DNA of 64,000 nucleotides, taken from the NCBI RefSeq assembly GCF_028023675.1, contig NZ_JAQIOZ010000007.1, positions 124,001 to 188,000 of the forward strand, written 5' to 3'. The translations under genes were made by a program, and so were the position numbers. This document shows positions 19,023-28,955 of the stretch, one piece after another (the first letter of the stretch is position 1; the number at the start of each line of letters is the position of its first letter). The notes under the pieces are model-generated. The model worked only from the letters and a program-made list of their open reading frames with translations, had not been told where the DNA came from and made no database searches. The stretch comes from Primorskyibacter aestuariivivens (lineage in GTDB: Bacteria; Pseudomonadota; Alphaproteobacteria; Rhodobacterales; Rhodobacteraceae).

Positions 19023-21095
19023 ATGGAAAGCATCATTCTCTTTGCCCCTCTGGTCGGCGCGCTGATCGGCGGCTTCGGCTGGAAGCTGATCGGTGAACGC
19101 GGGGCCATGTGGGTCACCACCGGGCTGCTGTTCCTGGCCTGTGCGTTCTCGTGGATCGTGTTCCTGACCCACGGGCCGGAAACCCAGCATATCCAGATCC
19201 TGCGCTGGATCGAAAGCGGCTCGCTCTCGACCGACTGGTCGATCCGGTTGGACCGGCTGACCTCGATCATGCTGATCGTGATCACGACCGTTTCGGCGCT
19301 CGTGCACCTTTACAGCTTCGGCTACATGGCGCATGACGAGAACTTCCGCGAAGGCGAAAGCTACAAGCCGCGTTTCTTTGCCTACCTGTCCTTCTTCACC
19401 TTTGCCATGCTGATGCTGGTGACGTCCGACAACCTCGTCCAGATGTTCTTTGGCTGGGAAGGCGTGGGCGTTGCCTCGTACCTGCTGATCGGGTTCTACT
19501 ACCGCAAACCCTCGGCCAATGCCGCCGCGATCAAGGCGTTTGTGGTCAACCGGGTTGGTGACTTCGGCTTTGCGCTGGGTATCTTTGCGCTGTTCTTCCT
19601 GACCGACTCGATCCGCTTTGACGACGTGTTCGCAGCCGCGCCGGACCTGGCCGAGACGCAGCTCACCTTCCTTTGGACCGAGTGGAACGCGGCCAATCTG
19701 ATCGCCTTCCTGCTGTTTGTGGGCGCGATGGGCAAATCGGCGCAGCTGATCCTGCACACATGGCTGCCCGACGCGATGGAAGGTCCGACGCCGGTGTCGG
19801 CGCTGATCCACGCGGCCACCATGGTGACGGCGGGTGTCTTCCTTGTCTGCCGCATGTCGCCGCTGATGGAGTTTGCACCCGAGGCGATGATGTTCGTCAC
19901 TTTCCTTGGGGCTACCACGGCATTCTTTGCCGCCACGGTCGGTCTGGTGCAAAACGACATCAAGCGCGTGATTGCGTATTCCACCTGTTCGCAGCTGGGT
20001 TACATGTTCGTGGCCGCTGGCGTCGGCGTCTACTCGGTCGCCATGTTCCACCTGTTCACGCACGCCTTCTTCAAGGCGATGCTCTTCCTTGGCGCGGGCT
20101 CGGTGATCCACGGCATGCACCACGAACAGGATATGCGGAACTATGGCGGTCTGCGCCACAAGATGCCCAAGACCTTCTGGGCGATGATGATCGGCACTTT
20201 GGCCATTACCGGGGTGGGTATCCCGCTCACCGGCTGGATCGGCTTTGCCGGGTTCGTCTCCAAGGACGCGGTGATTGAGAGCGCCTACGCGGGCACGGCG
20301 GGCGGCTATGCCTTCTGGATGCTGCTGATCGCCGCTCTTTTCACCTCGTTCTACTCGTGGCGCCTGATGTTCCTGACCTTCTATGGCAAGCCGCGCGGTG
20401 ACAAACACACCCACGAGCATGCCCATGAAAGCCCGAATGTCATGCTGATCCCGCTGGGGGTTCTGGCGGTCGGCGCGGTCTTTGCCGGTGCCATCTGGTA
20501 CGGCAGCTTCTTTGGCAAGACCAATGAGGTGGTGAAGTTCTTCGGCGGCAAATATGGCGAGCCGACACAGGAACTGGTCGAGGCCGTGGCCGAGCGCAGC
20601 CCCAAGGCGTCGGAGCTGCATTACGTGATGGAGAGCAAGCCGGGTGAGGCCGCGATCTATATCGCGCCCGAAAACACCGTGCTGCACGAGGCGCATTACG
20701 TGCCCACATGGGTCAAGCTGTCGCCGTTCATCGCGATGCTGATCGGTCTGGCCACGGCCTATTGGTTCTACATCGTGAACCCGGCGCTGCCCAAGCGTCT
20801 GGCCGAGCAACAACGCCCGCTCTACCTGTTCCTGCTGAACAAATGGTACTTTGACGAGGTCTATGATTTCGTCTTTGTCCAGCCGTCCAAGGCGCTGGGC
20901 CGCTTCCTGTGGAAGCGCGGCGATGAGGGCACGATTGACGGCACCATCAATGGCGTGTCGATGGGGGTCATTCCCTTCTTCACCCGGCTCGCAGGGCGCT
21001 TCCAGTCCGGTTACATCTTTACCTATGCATTCGCCATGGTGATCGGGATCGCGATCCTGATCACATGGATGACGCTCAGCGGAGGAGCGCACTAA
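19023..21095 (+). CDS. nuoL: NADH-quinone oxidoreductase subunit L
   Basis: 690-residue antiporter-like subunit at the distal end of the membrane arm. Typical features: [20 protein letters not shown] (key Glu), then [20 protein letters not shown] and [22 protein letters not shown] long C-terminal amphipathic helix and a final membrane helix follow. Length normal for alphaproteobacteria. TAATG overlap with nuoM. Confidence 0.96.
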   Translation: MESIILFAPLVGALIGGFGWKLIGERGAMWVTTGLLFLACAFSWIVFLTHGPETQHIQILRWIESGSLSTDWSIRLDRLTSIMLIVITTVSALVHLYSFGYMAHDENFREGESYKPRFFAYLSFFTFAMLMLVTSDNLVQMFFGWEGVGVASYLLIGFYYRKPSANAAAIKAFVVNRVGDFGFALGIFALFFLTDSIRFDDVFAAAPDLAETQLTFLWTEWNAANLIAFLLFVGAMGKSAQLILHTWLPDAMEGPTPVSALIHAATMVTAGVFLVCRMSPLMEFAPEAMMFVTFLGATTAFFAATVGLVQNDIKRVIAYSTCSQLGYMFVAAGVGVYSVAMFHLFTHAFFKAMLFLGAGSVIHGMHHEQDMRNYGGLRHKMPKTFWAMMIGTLAITGVGIPLTGWIGFAGFVSKDAVIESAYAGTAGGYAFWMLLIAALFTSFYSWRLMFLTFYGKPRGDKHTHEHAHESPNVMLIPLGVLAVGAVFAGAIWYGSFFGKTNEVVKFFGGKYGEPTQELVEAVAERSPKASELHYVMESKPGEAAIYIAPENTVLHEAHYVPTWVKLSPFIAMLIGLATAYWFYIVNPALPKRLAEQQRPLYLFLLNKWYFDEVYDFVFVQPSKALGRFLWKRGDEGTIDGTINGVSMGVIPFFTRLAGRFQSGYIFTYAFAMVIGIAILITWMTLSGGAH

Positions 21096-22636
21096 TGGAA
21101 AATCTCCTCTCCATTGTCACTTTCATCCCGGCCCTGGGCGCGCTGATCCTTGGCGTTTTCCTGCGCGGCGACGATGAGGCGGCCAACCGCAACGCCAAAT
21201 GGCTGGCGCTGATCGCGACAAGCGCGACCTTCCTGATCTCGCTCTTCATCCTGGCGCAGTTTGATCCGCAGAACACCGGCTTCCAGTTCGTGGAAGAGGG
21301 CGAGTGGCTTTTGGGCCTGCAATACAAGATGGGCGTGGATGGGATTTCGGTCCTCTTCGTGATGCTCACAACCTTCATGATGCCGCTGGTGATCGCCGCA
21401 AGCTGGAACGTGGAGACCCGGGTCAAGGAATACATGATCGCCTTCCTGCTCCTGGAAACGCTCATGCTGGGCGTGTTCATGGCGCTGGACCTGGTGCTGT
21501 TCTACCTGTTCTTTGAGGCGGGCCTCATTCCGATGTTCCTGATCATCGGCATCTGGGGCGGGGCGAACCGCATCTATGCAAGCTTCAAGTTCTTCCTCTA
21601 CACCTTCCTCGGTTCGGTGCTGATGCTGGTGGCGATGGTGGCAATGTTTGCCGACGCGGGCACCACCGATATCCCGACGCTGATGAAGCATAGCTTCGGC
21701 TCAGAAAGCTTCTCGCTGCTTGGCATCCAGATCGTGGGTGGCATGCAGACTCTGATGTTCATCGCCTTCTTCGCATCCTTTGCTGTGAAAATGCCGATGT
21801 GGCCGGTCCATACCTGGCTGCCTGACGCGCACGTGCAGGCACCGACGGCGGGCTCGGTCGTGCTGGCCGCGATCCTGCTGAAAATGGGTGGCTACGGTTT
21901 TCTGCGCTTCTCCCTGCCGATGTTCCCGGTGGGGTCCGAGGTGATGACGCCGCTGGTGCTGTGGATGTCTGCCATTGCAATTGTCTACACCTCGCTTGTG
22001 GCGCTGGTGCAGGAAGACATGAAGAAGCTGATCGCTTATTCGTCCGTCGCCCACATGGGCTACGTGACCATGGGCATCTTTGCCGCCAACCAGCAGGGCA
22101 TTGATGGCGCGATCTTTCAGATGCTGTCGCACGGCTTTATCTCGGGCGCGCTCTTTCTCTGCGTCGGCGTGATCTATGACCGGATGCACACGCGCGAGAT
22201 CGACGCCTATGGCGGTCTGGTCAACCGGATGCCCGCCTATGCGCTGATCTTCATGCTGTTTACCATGGCCAATGTCGGCCTGCCGGGCACGTCGGGCTTT
22301 ATCGGGGAATTCCTGACGCTGATGGGGATTTTCCAGGTCAACACATGGGTCGCGGCAATTGCCACATCGGGTGTGATCCTGTCGGCGGCCTATGCGCTCT
22401 GGCTCTATCGCCGGGTGGTGATGGGCGATCTGATCAAGGAAAGCCTCAAGACGATCACCGACATGACCGGCCGCGAACGCGCGATCTTTGCGCCGCTGGT
22501 GGTGATGACCATCCTTCTGGGTGTCTACCCTGCGCTGATCCTCGATGTGATCGGCCCTTCGGTCGAAGCGCTCATTTCCAACTATGAAACGGCCCTGGCC
22601 GCATCCGAAGATGCGCTCCAGGTCGCCTCGCACTAA
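21095..22636 (+). CDS. nuoM: NADH-quinone oxidoreductase subunit M
   Basis: 513-residue antiporter-like proton-pumping subunit. Contains [20 protein letters not shown] (functional Glu), [20 protein letters not shown] and [14 protein letters not shown]. Start at ATG 21095, overlapping the nuoL stop; the frame is open 30 nt further upstream but only within nuoL. GGAGGAG precedes it. Complete. Confidence 0.96.
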   Translation: MENLLSIVTFIPALGALILGVFLRGDDEAANRNAKWLALIATSATFLISLFILAQFDPQNTGFQFVEEGEWLLGLQYKMGVDGISVLFVMLTTFMMPLVIAASWNVETRVKEYMIAFLLLETLMLGVFMALDLVLFYLFFEAGLIPMFLIIGIWGGANRIYASFKFFLYTFLGSVLMLVAMVAMFADAGTTDIPTLMKHSFGSESFSLLGIQIVGGMQTLMFIAFFASFAVKMPMWPVHTWLPDAHVQAPTAGSVVLAAILLKMGGYGFLRFSLPMFPVGSEVMTPLVLWMSAIAIVYTSLVALVQEDMKKLIAYSSVAHMGYVTMGIFAANQQGIDGAIFQMLSHGFISGALFLCVGVIYDRMHTREIDAYGGLVNRMPAYALIFMLFTMANVGLPGTSGFIGEFLTLMGIFQVNTWVAAIATSGVILSAAYALWLYRRVVMGDLIKESLKTITDMTGRERAIFAPLVVMTILLGVYPALILDVIGPSVEALISNYETALAASEDALQVASH

Positions 22637-22651
22637 GGGAGCCGGAGCATC

Positions 22652-24094
22652 ATGATCCAGGCTGATCTGAACATTATCCTCCCCGAGATCCTGATCTCGG
22701 TCTTTGCGATGGCGGCGCTTCTGGTGGCCGTCTACACCTCCAAGGACAAGTTGGCCCCGATGCTCACATGGGTGACGGCGGCGGTGTTCCTTGTGGTGGG
22801 GTTCTGGATCGGGACCTCGGGCAGCGGAACCAATGTCGCCTTTGGCGGCATGTTCATCGACGACGGGTTCTCGCGTTTTGCCAAGGTGGTGATCCTGATC
22901 TCTGCGGCTTGCGTGCTGGTGATGAGCCAGGGCTACATGGCCGCGCGGGGTATCCTGAAGTTCGAATACCCCTTGCTGATCGCACTGGCGGTTGTCGGCA
23001 TGATGATGATGGTGTCGGCAGGGGACCTCATGTCGCTTTACATGGGGCTGGAGCTGCAATCGCTGGCGCTCTACGTGGTGGCCTCGCTGCGACGCGACTC
23101 TGTGAAATCGACCGAGGCGGGGCTGAAATACTTCGTGCTGGGCGCGCTGTCCTCGGGGTTGCTGCTCTACGGCGCGTCGCTCACCTACGGCTTTGCCGGC
23201 ACGACGCTGTTCTCCGGCATCATCCAGACCGCGACCGAGGGCGAGGTCTCCATCGGGCTGCTCTTTGGTCTGGTCTTCCTTGTCTCCGGCATGGCGTTCA
23301 AGGTCTCGGCCGTGCCGTTCCACATGTGGACGCCGGACGTCTACGAAGGCTCGCCCACGCCGGTCACCGCCTTCTTTGCCACCGCGCCGAAAGTGGCGGC
23401 GATGGGCCTGTTCGCCCGCGTGCTGCATGACGCGTTCGGCGGCATCACCGGCGACTGGCAGCAGATCCTGGCCTTCTTGTCGGTGCTGTCCATGTTCCTT
23501 GGTGCCATTGCCGCAATCGGTCAGCGCAACATCAAACGGCTGATGGCGTTTTCGTCCATTGCTCATATGGGCTATGCGCTGATGGGTCTGGCGGCTGGCA
23601 CGGCCTTTGGCGTGCAGGCGATGCTGATCTACATGGCGATCTACGTGACCATGAACGTGGGCACCTTTGCCTTCATCATGTCGATGGAACGCGATGGCCA
23701 GCCGGTCACGGATATTCGCAGCCTGAACATGCTGTCCAAGCGCGAACCGGGCAAGGCGCTGGCGATGCTGATCCTTCTGTTCTCGCTGGCCGGTGTGCCG
23801 CCGCTGGTGGGTTTCTTCGGCAAGCTTTACGTGCTGCGCGCGGCTTATGAGGGCGGGCTGGCCTGGCTGGCGGTGGCCGGTGTGGTCGCCTCGGTGATCG
23901 GTGCCTTTTACTACCTGCGGATCGTGTTCTACATGTATTTCGGCGAGGAGCAGGACGAGGCGCTGGACAAGGGCGGATCACCCATCCTCTACGGTTTCCT
24001 CATGGCCTCGGCGGCGATCATGCTGCTGGGCGTGGTCAATCTCTTTGGCATCGAAGGGGTGGCCGAGGCGGCGGCGGCGACGCTTGTCAATTAA
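22652..24094 (+). CDS. nuoN: NADH-quinone oxidoreductase subunit N
   Basis: 480-residue third antiporter-like subunit of the membrane arm. Contains [40 protein letters not shown] and [15 protein letters not shown]. Last core subunit gene of the operon. Start preceded by AAGGGAGCCGG. A large hairpin lies just after its stop. Confidence 0.96.
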   Translation: MIQADLNIILPEILISVFAMAALLVAVYTSKDKLAPMLTWVTAAVFLVVGFWIGTSGSGTNVAFGGMFIDDGFSRFAKVVILISAACVLVMSQGYMAARGILKFEYPLLIALAVVGMMMMVSAGDLMSLYMGLELQSLALYVVASLRRDSVKSTEAGLKYFVLGALSSGLLLYGASLTYGFAGTTLFSGIIQTATEGEVSIGLLFGLVFLVSGMAFKVSAVPFHMWTPDVYEGSPTPVTAFFATAPKVAAMGLFARVLHDAFGGITGDWQQILAFLSVLSMFLGAIAAIGQRNIKRLMAFSSIAHMGYALMGLAAGTAFGVQAMLIYMAIYVTMNVGTFAFIMSMERDGQPVTDIRSLNMLSKREPGKALAMLILLFSLAGVPPLVGFFGKLYVLRAAYEGGLAWLAVAGVVASVIGAFYYLRIVFYMYFGEEQDEALDKGGSPILYGFLMASAAIMLLGVVNLFGIEGVAEAAAATLVN

Positions 24095-24115
24095 GTCTGA
24101 ATTCCGGGCAGAAAG

Positions 24116-24150
24116 CGGGCCGCGAGGGGGATCGACCCCCTCGCGGCCCG
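24116..24150 (+). terminator. Strong GC hairpin after nuoN
   Basis: Perfect 15-bp stem (24116-24130 with 24136-24150) and a 5-nt loop, followed by a small 6-bp hairpin (24151-24165). No T-run follows, so it is not a textbook intrinsic terminator. It could act as a partial terminator or an mRNA 3'-end stabiliser that lowers expression of birA-coaX-rnj relative to nuo. Confidence 0.6.
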
Positions 24151-24205
24151 GTGTCGTTCCGACACAGCCAAACGTCCGGGGCGTATTTTGAAAGAGAAGA
24201 AGATT

Positions 24206-24946
24206 ATGCGGTTTGAATGGCCAGACGGCTATGGGCAGCGCATCCTGGCCGAGGTGGACAGCACCAATGCCGAAGCGGCGCGGATCGCTGCGGGGCTGGC
24301 CGGGCCGGAATGGATTCTGGCTCTGAAACAAACCGCGGCGCGCGGACGGCGCGGGCGGCCATGGTCTAACCCCGAAGGCAATTTCGCCGCCACGCTGGTC
24401 CTGCCCCATGCGGGCGATCCGGCACAGGCGGCGCTGCGCTCATTCGTGGCCTCATTGGCGCTTTACGATGCCTTTGTCGCGGTCACCGGGCGGGCGGACA
24501 GTTTCGCGCTGAAATGGCCCAATGATGTGCTGTTGAACGGGGGCAAGGTGGCGGGCATCCTTCTGGAAAGCCTCACGCCTACGCAGATTGCTATCGGCAT
24601 CGGCATCAACCTGGCGCAGGCCCCGGATGCGTCGCAGGTGGAACCCGGCGCGGTGCGGCCCGTCTCTCTGCTCTCTGAAACCGGCGCGTCGGTCACCCCG
24701 GAAGAGTTCCTCACCCCGCTCGCGGCGGCTTTTGCCCGGCATGAGGCGCAATTCACCACCTATGGCTTTGGTCCGATCCGCGAGGCGTGGCTCGCCCGCG
24801 CGGCCAGGCTGGGCGAGGTGATCACCGCCCGCACCGCCACCTCGGAAACCGTTGGGACATTCCGCGATGTGGACGGGCAGGGCAATCTTGTTCTAGAGAC
24901 GGCAAAATCCCGCGTGGCGATCCCCGCGGCCGACGTGTTTTTCTGA
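24206..24946 (+). CDS. birA: Biotin--[acetyl-CoA-carboxylase] ligase, monofunctional
   Basis: Attaches biotin to carrier Lys residues, for example that of the carboxylase at the left edge. 246 residues starting MRFEWPDGYG. The conserved QTAARGRRGRPWSNPEGNF biotinyl-AMP loop and KWPNDVLLNGGKVAGILLES are present. No N-terminal HTH, so it is the non-regulatory type. ATG 24206 is preferred to TTG 24188 because GAAAGAGAAG lies just upstream. Confidence 0.9.
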   Translation: MRFEWPDGYGQRILAEVDSTNAEAARIAAGLAGPEWILALKQTAARGRRGRPWSNPEGNFAATLVLPHAGDPAQAALRSFVASLALYDAFVAVTGRADSFALKWPNDVLLNGGKVAGILLESLTPTQIAIGIGINLAQAPDASQVEPGAVRPVSLLSETGASVTPEEFLTPLAAAFARHEAQFTTYGFGPIREAWLARAARLGEVITARTATSETVGTFRDVDGQGNLVLETAKSRVAIPAADVFF

Positions 24947-24959
24947 AAGGGGCGGTGCC

Positions 24960-25733
24960 ATGCTTCTCTGTATCGACTGCGGCAATACCAATACGGTGTT
25001 TTCCATCTGGGACGGCGAGAGCTGGCTGTGCAACCTGCGCACCTCGACCCATCACGCGCGCACGGCGGATGCCTATTTCACGTGGTTCTCGACGCTGATC
25101 AATCACTACGGAATCAAGCTGAACATCACCGATGTGATCATATCCTCGACCGTGCCGCGCGTGGTGTGGAACCTGCGGGTGTTTTCCGACCGGTTCTTTG
25201 GCGTGCGGCCCATGGTGGTGGGCAAACCGGAATGCAGCTTGCCCATCGCGCCGCGCGTCGATGCGGGCACCGCTGTCGGTCCCGACCGGCTGGTCAACAC
25301 CGCAGGCGCCTTTGACCGCCATGGCGGGGACCTGATCGTGGTGGATTTCGGCACGGCGACCACCTTTGACGTGGTGGCCGAGGATGGGGCCTATGTGGGC
25401 GGCGTGATCGCACCGGGCGCGAACCTGAGCCTTGAGGCGCTGCATATGGGCGCGGCGGCGCTGCCGCATGTGGACATCACCCAGCCTGACAAGGTGATCG
25501 GCACCAACACCGTGGGCTGTATCCAGTCCGGCGTGTTCTGGGGCTATGTGGGGCTGGTGCATGGCATCTGTGACCGCATCCGCGCGGAATATGACCGCCC
25601 CATGCGTATCATTGGCACAGGCGGATTGGCCCCCTTGTTCGCACAGGGTGAGATGCTATTTGACGTGATCGAAGACGATCTGACGATGCATGGGCTGAAA
25701 GTGATCCATGCCTATAACAAGGAATTGGCATGA
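24960..25733 (+). CDS. coaX: Type III pantothenate kinase
   Basis: First step of coenzyme A synthesis. 257 residues with the ASKHA-type start CIDCGNTNTVFSIWDGE and VDAGTAVGPDRLVNTAGAF, then DFGTATTFDVV with the phosphate and monovalent cation sites. AAAGGGG upstream of the ATG. Between birA and RNase J, the usual alphaproteobacterial arrangement. Stop overlaps rnj (ATGA). Confidence 0.93.
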   Translation: MLLCIDCGNTNTVFSIWDGESWLCNLRTSTHHARTADAYFTWFSTLINHYGIKLNITDVIISSTVPRVVWNLRVFSDRFFGVRPMVVGKPECSLPIAPRVDAGTAVGPDRLVNTAGAFDRHGGDLIVVDFGTATTFDVVAEDGAYVGGVIAPGANLSLEALHMGAAALPHVDITQPDKVIGTNTVGCIQSGVFWGYVGLVHGICDRIRAEYDRPMRIIGTGGLAPLFAQGEMLFDVIEDDLTMHGLKVIHAYNKELA

Positions 25734-27400
25734 GCAGTAAGCGCATGATCTACCTGCCCCTCGGCGGGGCGGGCGAAATTGGCATGAATGCCTATGTCTA
25801 TGGCTATGGCGCACCGGATCAGGAACGCCTGATCCTTGTCGATCTGGGGGTGACATTCCCGGATATGGACGGCACGCCGGGGGTGGACCTGATCTTTCCC
25901 GACATGTCCTGGCTGATCGAACGGCGCGACCGGCTGGATGCGATTTTCATCACCCATGCGCATGAGGATCATGTGGGCGCGATCGCGCATTTCTGGGAAC
26001 GGCTCGGTGCGCCGGTCTATGCGCGGGCGTTCACGGCCAATATCGCACGGCGCAAGATGGACGAGCATGGCCATTCCGAGAAATCGGTCAAGACCGTCTC
26101 GGCCTGGCCCGAAACCGTCCAAGCCGGGCCGTTCACCGTGGGCTTCCTGCCGATCTCGCATTCCATTCCCGAAAGCTCGGCTCTGGTCATCGACGGGCCG
26201 GAGGGCCGGGTGATCCATACCGGCGACTTCAAACTGGATGAGACGCCGGTGGTGGGCGAGCCGTTTGATCCCGAGCTCTGGGCCGAGGTGGCCAAGCCCA
26301 GCGTCAAGGCGCTGGTCTGTGACAGCACCAATGTATTTTCCCGCCATCCCGGCCGGTCCGAGGCCAGCGTTGGCCCCGAGATCGAAACGCTGGTGGCAAG
26401 CGCGCCCGGCATGGTCTGTGCCACGACATTTGCGTCGAATGTTGCCCGTGTGAAGACATTGGCCGAGGCCGGGCAAAGGGCCGGGCGCTCTATCGTGCTT
26501 CTTGGCCGCGCCATGCGTCGGATGATCGAGGCGGCGATCGAAACCGGCGTGCTGGCAGATTTTCCCAAGGTGGTCAGCCCCGAAGACGCACGCGCCATCC
26601 CGCGCGAGAACCTGATGCTGCTGGTCACCGGATCGCAGGGCGAACGCCGTGCCGCCAGCGCACAGCTGGCGCGGGGCAAATATAACGGGCTGGAGCTGAA
26701 AGAGGGCGACATGTTCCTGTTCAGCTCCAAGACCATTCCCGGCAATGAACGCGGCGTGATCCGCATCATCAACCAATTGTCCGAAAAGGGCGTGGATGTG
26801 GTGGATGAAAGCGCGGGCGGACATTACCACGTGTCGGGCCATGCCAACCGCCCCGATCTTGAGGCGATGCAGGATCTGGTCAAGCCGCAGATGGTGATCC
26901 CGATGCATGGCGAACACCGCCATCTGCGCGAACATGTGAAGCTGACCCAGAGCAAGGGCCGCGCAGCGGCGCTGGCGGTCAATGGCACCATGCTGAACCT
27001 GTCGGGCAACCGCCCCGAGGTGGTCGAATATATCGAGACCGGGCGCACCTATCTGGATGGCTCGGTGCAGGTGGGGGCGCTGGACGGGATTATCCGCGAC
27101 CGGATTCGCATGGCGCTGAATGGCCATATCACGGTGACGGTGATTCTGGACGAGGATGACGAACCGCTGGGCGCGCCGTGGTGCGATCTTATGGGCCTGC
27201 CCGAGACGGGGCGCAGCCACGCGCCACTGGTCGATGTGCTTGAAGAAGACCTTGGCCAGTTTCTGGGTCGCGCGTCCGAGAAAACCCTGGGTGATGACGA
27301 CAAGCTGGAGACCGACCTGAAGCGCATCGCGCGCAATTCGGCCCAGACCGAGATCGGCAAGAAACCCGAGGTGACGGTGGTGATCAGCCGTCTAAGTTGA
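25730..27400 (+). CDS. rnj: Ribonuclease J
   Basis: 556-residue metallo-beta-lactamase/beta-CASP ribonuclease involved in RNA maturation and turnover. Zn-site motif THAHEDHVGAI at about 73-83, then PISHSIPESSAL and HTGDFKLDETP. The beta-CASP part has CDSTNVFS and GSQGERRAAS. HVSGHANRPD and MHGEHRHL follow. Full length with its C-terminal domain. ATGA overlap with coaX. Confidence 0.94.
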   Translation: MSSKRMIYLPLGGAGEIGMNAYVYGYGAPDQERLILVDLGVTFPDMDGTPGVDLIFPDMSWLIERRDRLDAIFITHAHEDHVGAIAHFWERLGAPVYARAFTANIARRKMDEHGHSEKSVKTVSAWPETVQAGPFTVGFLPISHSIPESSALVIDGPEGRVIHTGDFKLDETPVVGEPFDPELWAEVAKPSVKALVCDSTNVFSRHPGRSEASVGPEIETLVASAPGMVCATTFASNVARVKTLAEAGQRAGRSIVLLGRAMRRMIEAAIETGVLADFPKVVSPEDARAIPRENLMLLVTGSQGERRAASAQLARGKYNGLELKEGDMFLFSSKTIPGNERGVIRIINQLSEKGVDVVDESAGGHYHVSGHANRPDLEAMQDLVKPQMVIPMHGEHRHLREHVKLTQSKGRAAALAVNGTMLNLSGNRPEVVEYIETGRTYLDGSVQVGALDGIIRDRIRMALNGHITVTVILDEDDEPLGAPWCDLMGLPETGRSHAPLVDVLEEDLGQFLGRASEKTLGDDDKLETDLKRIARNSAQTEIGKKPEVTVVISRLS

Positions 27401-27510
27401 ATCTGATCCAGGAAATTCCTGATTCCCGGATGCATCTTTTTCTGTGATCCCTATGTTAAGGGGGAGTGGCCCTGCGCCACATGACCCATAACACAGGGAG
27501 ACAGACCAAG

Positions 27511-27936
27511 ATGATCCAGAAATCCGGTTCCGCGATTTGGAAAGGCACGCTGAAAGAGGGCAACGGGGTGGTTTCGACCCAGTCCGGCGTGCTTGATGAT
27601 GAGGCCTATACCTTTGCCAAGCGCTTCGGGGACGAAGCGGGCACCAATCCCGAGGAATTGATCGGCGCGGCACATGCCGGCTGCTATTCCATGGCTCTGT
27701 CCGGGGTTCTGGGCAATTATGACCTGAAGGCAGAGACGATCTCGACCAAGGCGAACGTGTCACTGGAAAAGGTGGAGGGTGGATTTGCCGTTACCAAGGT
27801 GCATCTGGATGTATCGGCGGCAATTCCGGGCGCGGATGAAGAAACCTTTTTAAAGGCTGCCAATGACGCCAAGGAAGGCTGCCCGATTTCCAAGCTGTTG
27901 AATGCCGAGATCACGCTGGATGCCAAGCTGACCTGA
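27511..27936 (+). CDS. OsmC family peroxiredoxin-like protein
   Basis: 141 residues. The two redox Cys of the OsmC/Ohr family are present: AAHAGCYSMALSG and EGCPISKLLNAE. OsmC proteins reduce organic hydroperoxides. ATG 27511 is chosen because ACAGGGAGAC lies upstream; the open frame starts further 5' without support. Single gene with its own terminator. Confidence 0.9.
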   Translation: MIQKSGSAIWKGTLKEGNGVVSTQSGVLDDEAYTFAKRFGDEAGTNPEELIGAAHAGCYSMALSGVLGNYDLKAETISTKANVSLEKVEGGFAVTKVHLDVSAAIPGADEETFLKAANDAKEGCPISKLLNAEITLDAKLT

Positions 27937-27974
27937 GCAAGGCGGCATTCGACCCTTCAGATTGTGACCAAAAC

Positions 27975-28002
27975 GACCTGTACCAGAGCGCTGGTACAGG
28001 TC
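27975..28002 (+). terminator. Hairpin terminator after the OsmC gene
   Basis: Perfect 12-bp stem (27975-27986 with 27991-28002), 4-nt loop AGCG, preceded by AAAA and followed by a T-containing GCTTGCTTTCC. It lies 39 nt after the stop codon. Likely a (possibly bidirectional) intrinsic terminator. Confidence 0.7.
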
Positions 28003-28105
28003 GCTTGCTTTCCGGGGCCTGAAAACGACGCGACCCCTGTCGCGGTGAAACCGGACCGTCTTGCTCTCACGTGCTTGCATAGACGTGACGCAAGGAGGCC
28101 CCGAC

Positions 28106-28942
28106 ATGACCGCTGATGATTATCTGAACCTTGACGATTACCCGATCAACCTACCGGGACCCGAGCTGGAGGCGGTCATTGCCCGCACCCGGGCCGCTCT
28201 CGAGGCCGATGGCTGCGCGGTACTCAAGGGGTTTCTGACAGCCGAGGGCGTGGCCGCCATGGTGGCCGAAGCGGATGACGTCGCCGATCAGGGGCATCGC
28301 TCCTTCAACCGGACCAATGCCTATTTCACCGCCGACGACCCAAGCCTGCCGCAAGACCATCCAAGGCGGCAATTCTTTGATCGTTCCAACGCTTTCATCC
28401 CCGCCGACAATTTTGCCAAGACCGGCCCGCTTCGTCAGGTACATGATTTTCCGGGTTTTGACGGCTTCATCAAGGCCTGCCTGAACGAAGAGCGTTTCTT
28501 TCGCTATGCCGATCCGCTTGCGGACGTGATCGTGAACATGGCGGAAGAGGGCGAAGGCTTTCCCTGGCACTTCGACACCAACAATTTCACCGTTACGCTG
28601 GCCCTGCAAAATGCCGAAGAGGGCGGAGCGTTCGAATATGCGCCGGGGATTCGGGCGCGCACCGAGAATTACGACGAAGTGGCTCGGGTCCTGGCCGGGA
28701 CGTCGGACCGGGTGACGCGGCTCGATCTGGAGCCCGGAGACCTGCAACTGTTTCGGGGGCGCTATTCGTTGCACCGGGTTGCGCCGCTCAAAGGCGCGCG
28801 CCGGCGCTACGTCGCGATTTTTTCATATGTGGAAGAGCCGGACATGGTTGGCGCGCCGGAGCGCACCAAACAGCTCTATGGCCGCGTGCTGCCGATTCAC
28901 TATGAGCGCGCAGGTCTCAGGGCGGATGCCCTGATCGACTGA
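28106..28942 (+). CDS. Fe(II)/2-oxoglutarate-dependent oxygenase, HalD/BesD-like hydroxylase
   Basis: 278 residues, ATG 28106 with AAGGAGG 8 nt upstream. Iron ligands visible: HFD in FPWHFDTNNFTVTLALQN (His-x-Asp) and the distal His in YSLHRVAPLKGARRRYVAIF, whose Arg should bind 2-oxoglutarate. It resembles the family that includes BesD-type amino-acid halogenases. Halogenases replace the Asp with Gly, so this one should hydroxylate. Substrate unknown; a free amino acid or similar small molecule is possible. Confidence 0.75.
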   Translation: MTADDYLNLDDYPINLPGPELEAVIARTRAALEADGCAVLKGFLTAEGVAAMVAEADDVADQGHRSFNRTNAYFTADDPSLPQDHPRRQFFDRSNAFIPADNFAKTGPLRQVHDFPGFDGFIKACLNEERFFRYADPLADVIVNMAEEGEGFPWHFDTNNFTVTLALQNAEEGGAFEYAPGIRARTENYDEVARVLAGTSDRVTRLDLEPGDLQLFRGRYSLHRVAPLKGARRRYVAIFSYVEEPDMVGAPERTKQLYGRVLPIHYERAGLRADALID

Positions 28943-28955
28943 AGGCGCCGCCCGG

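Noticed and set aside
28106-28942. Amino-acid halogenase
   Set aside because: The iron-site Asp is present; halogenases of this family have Gly there.
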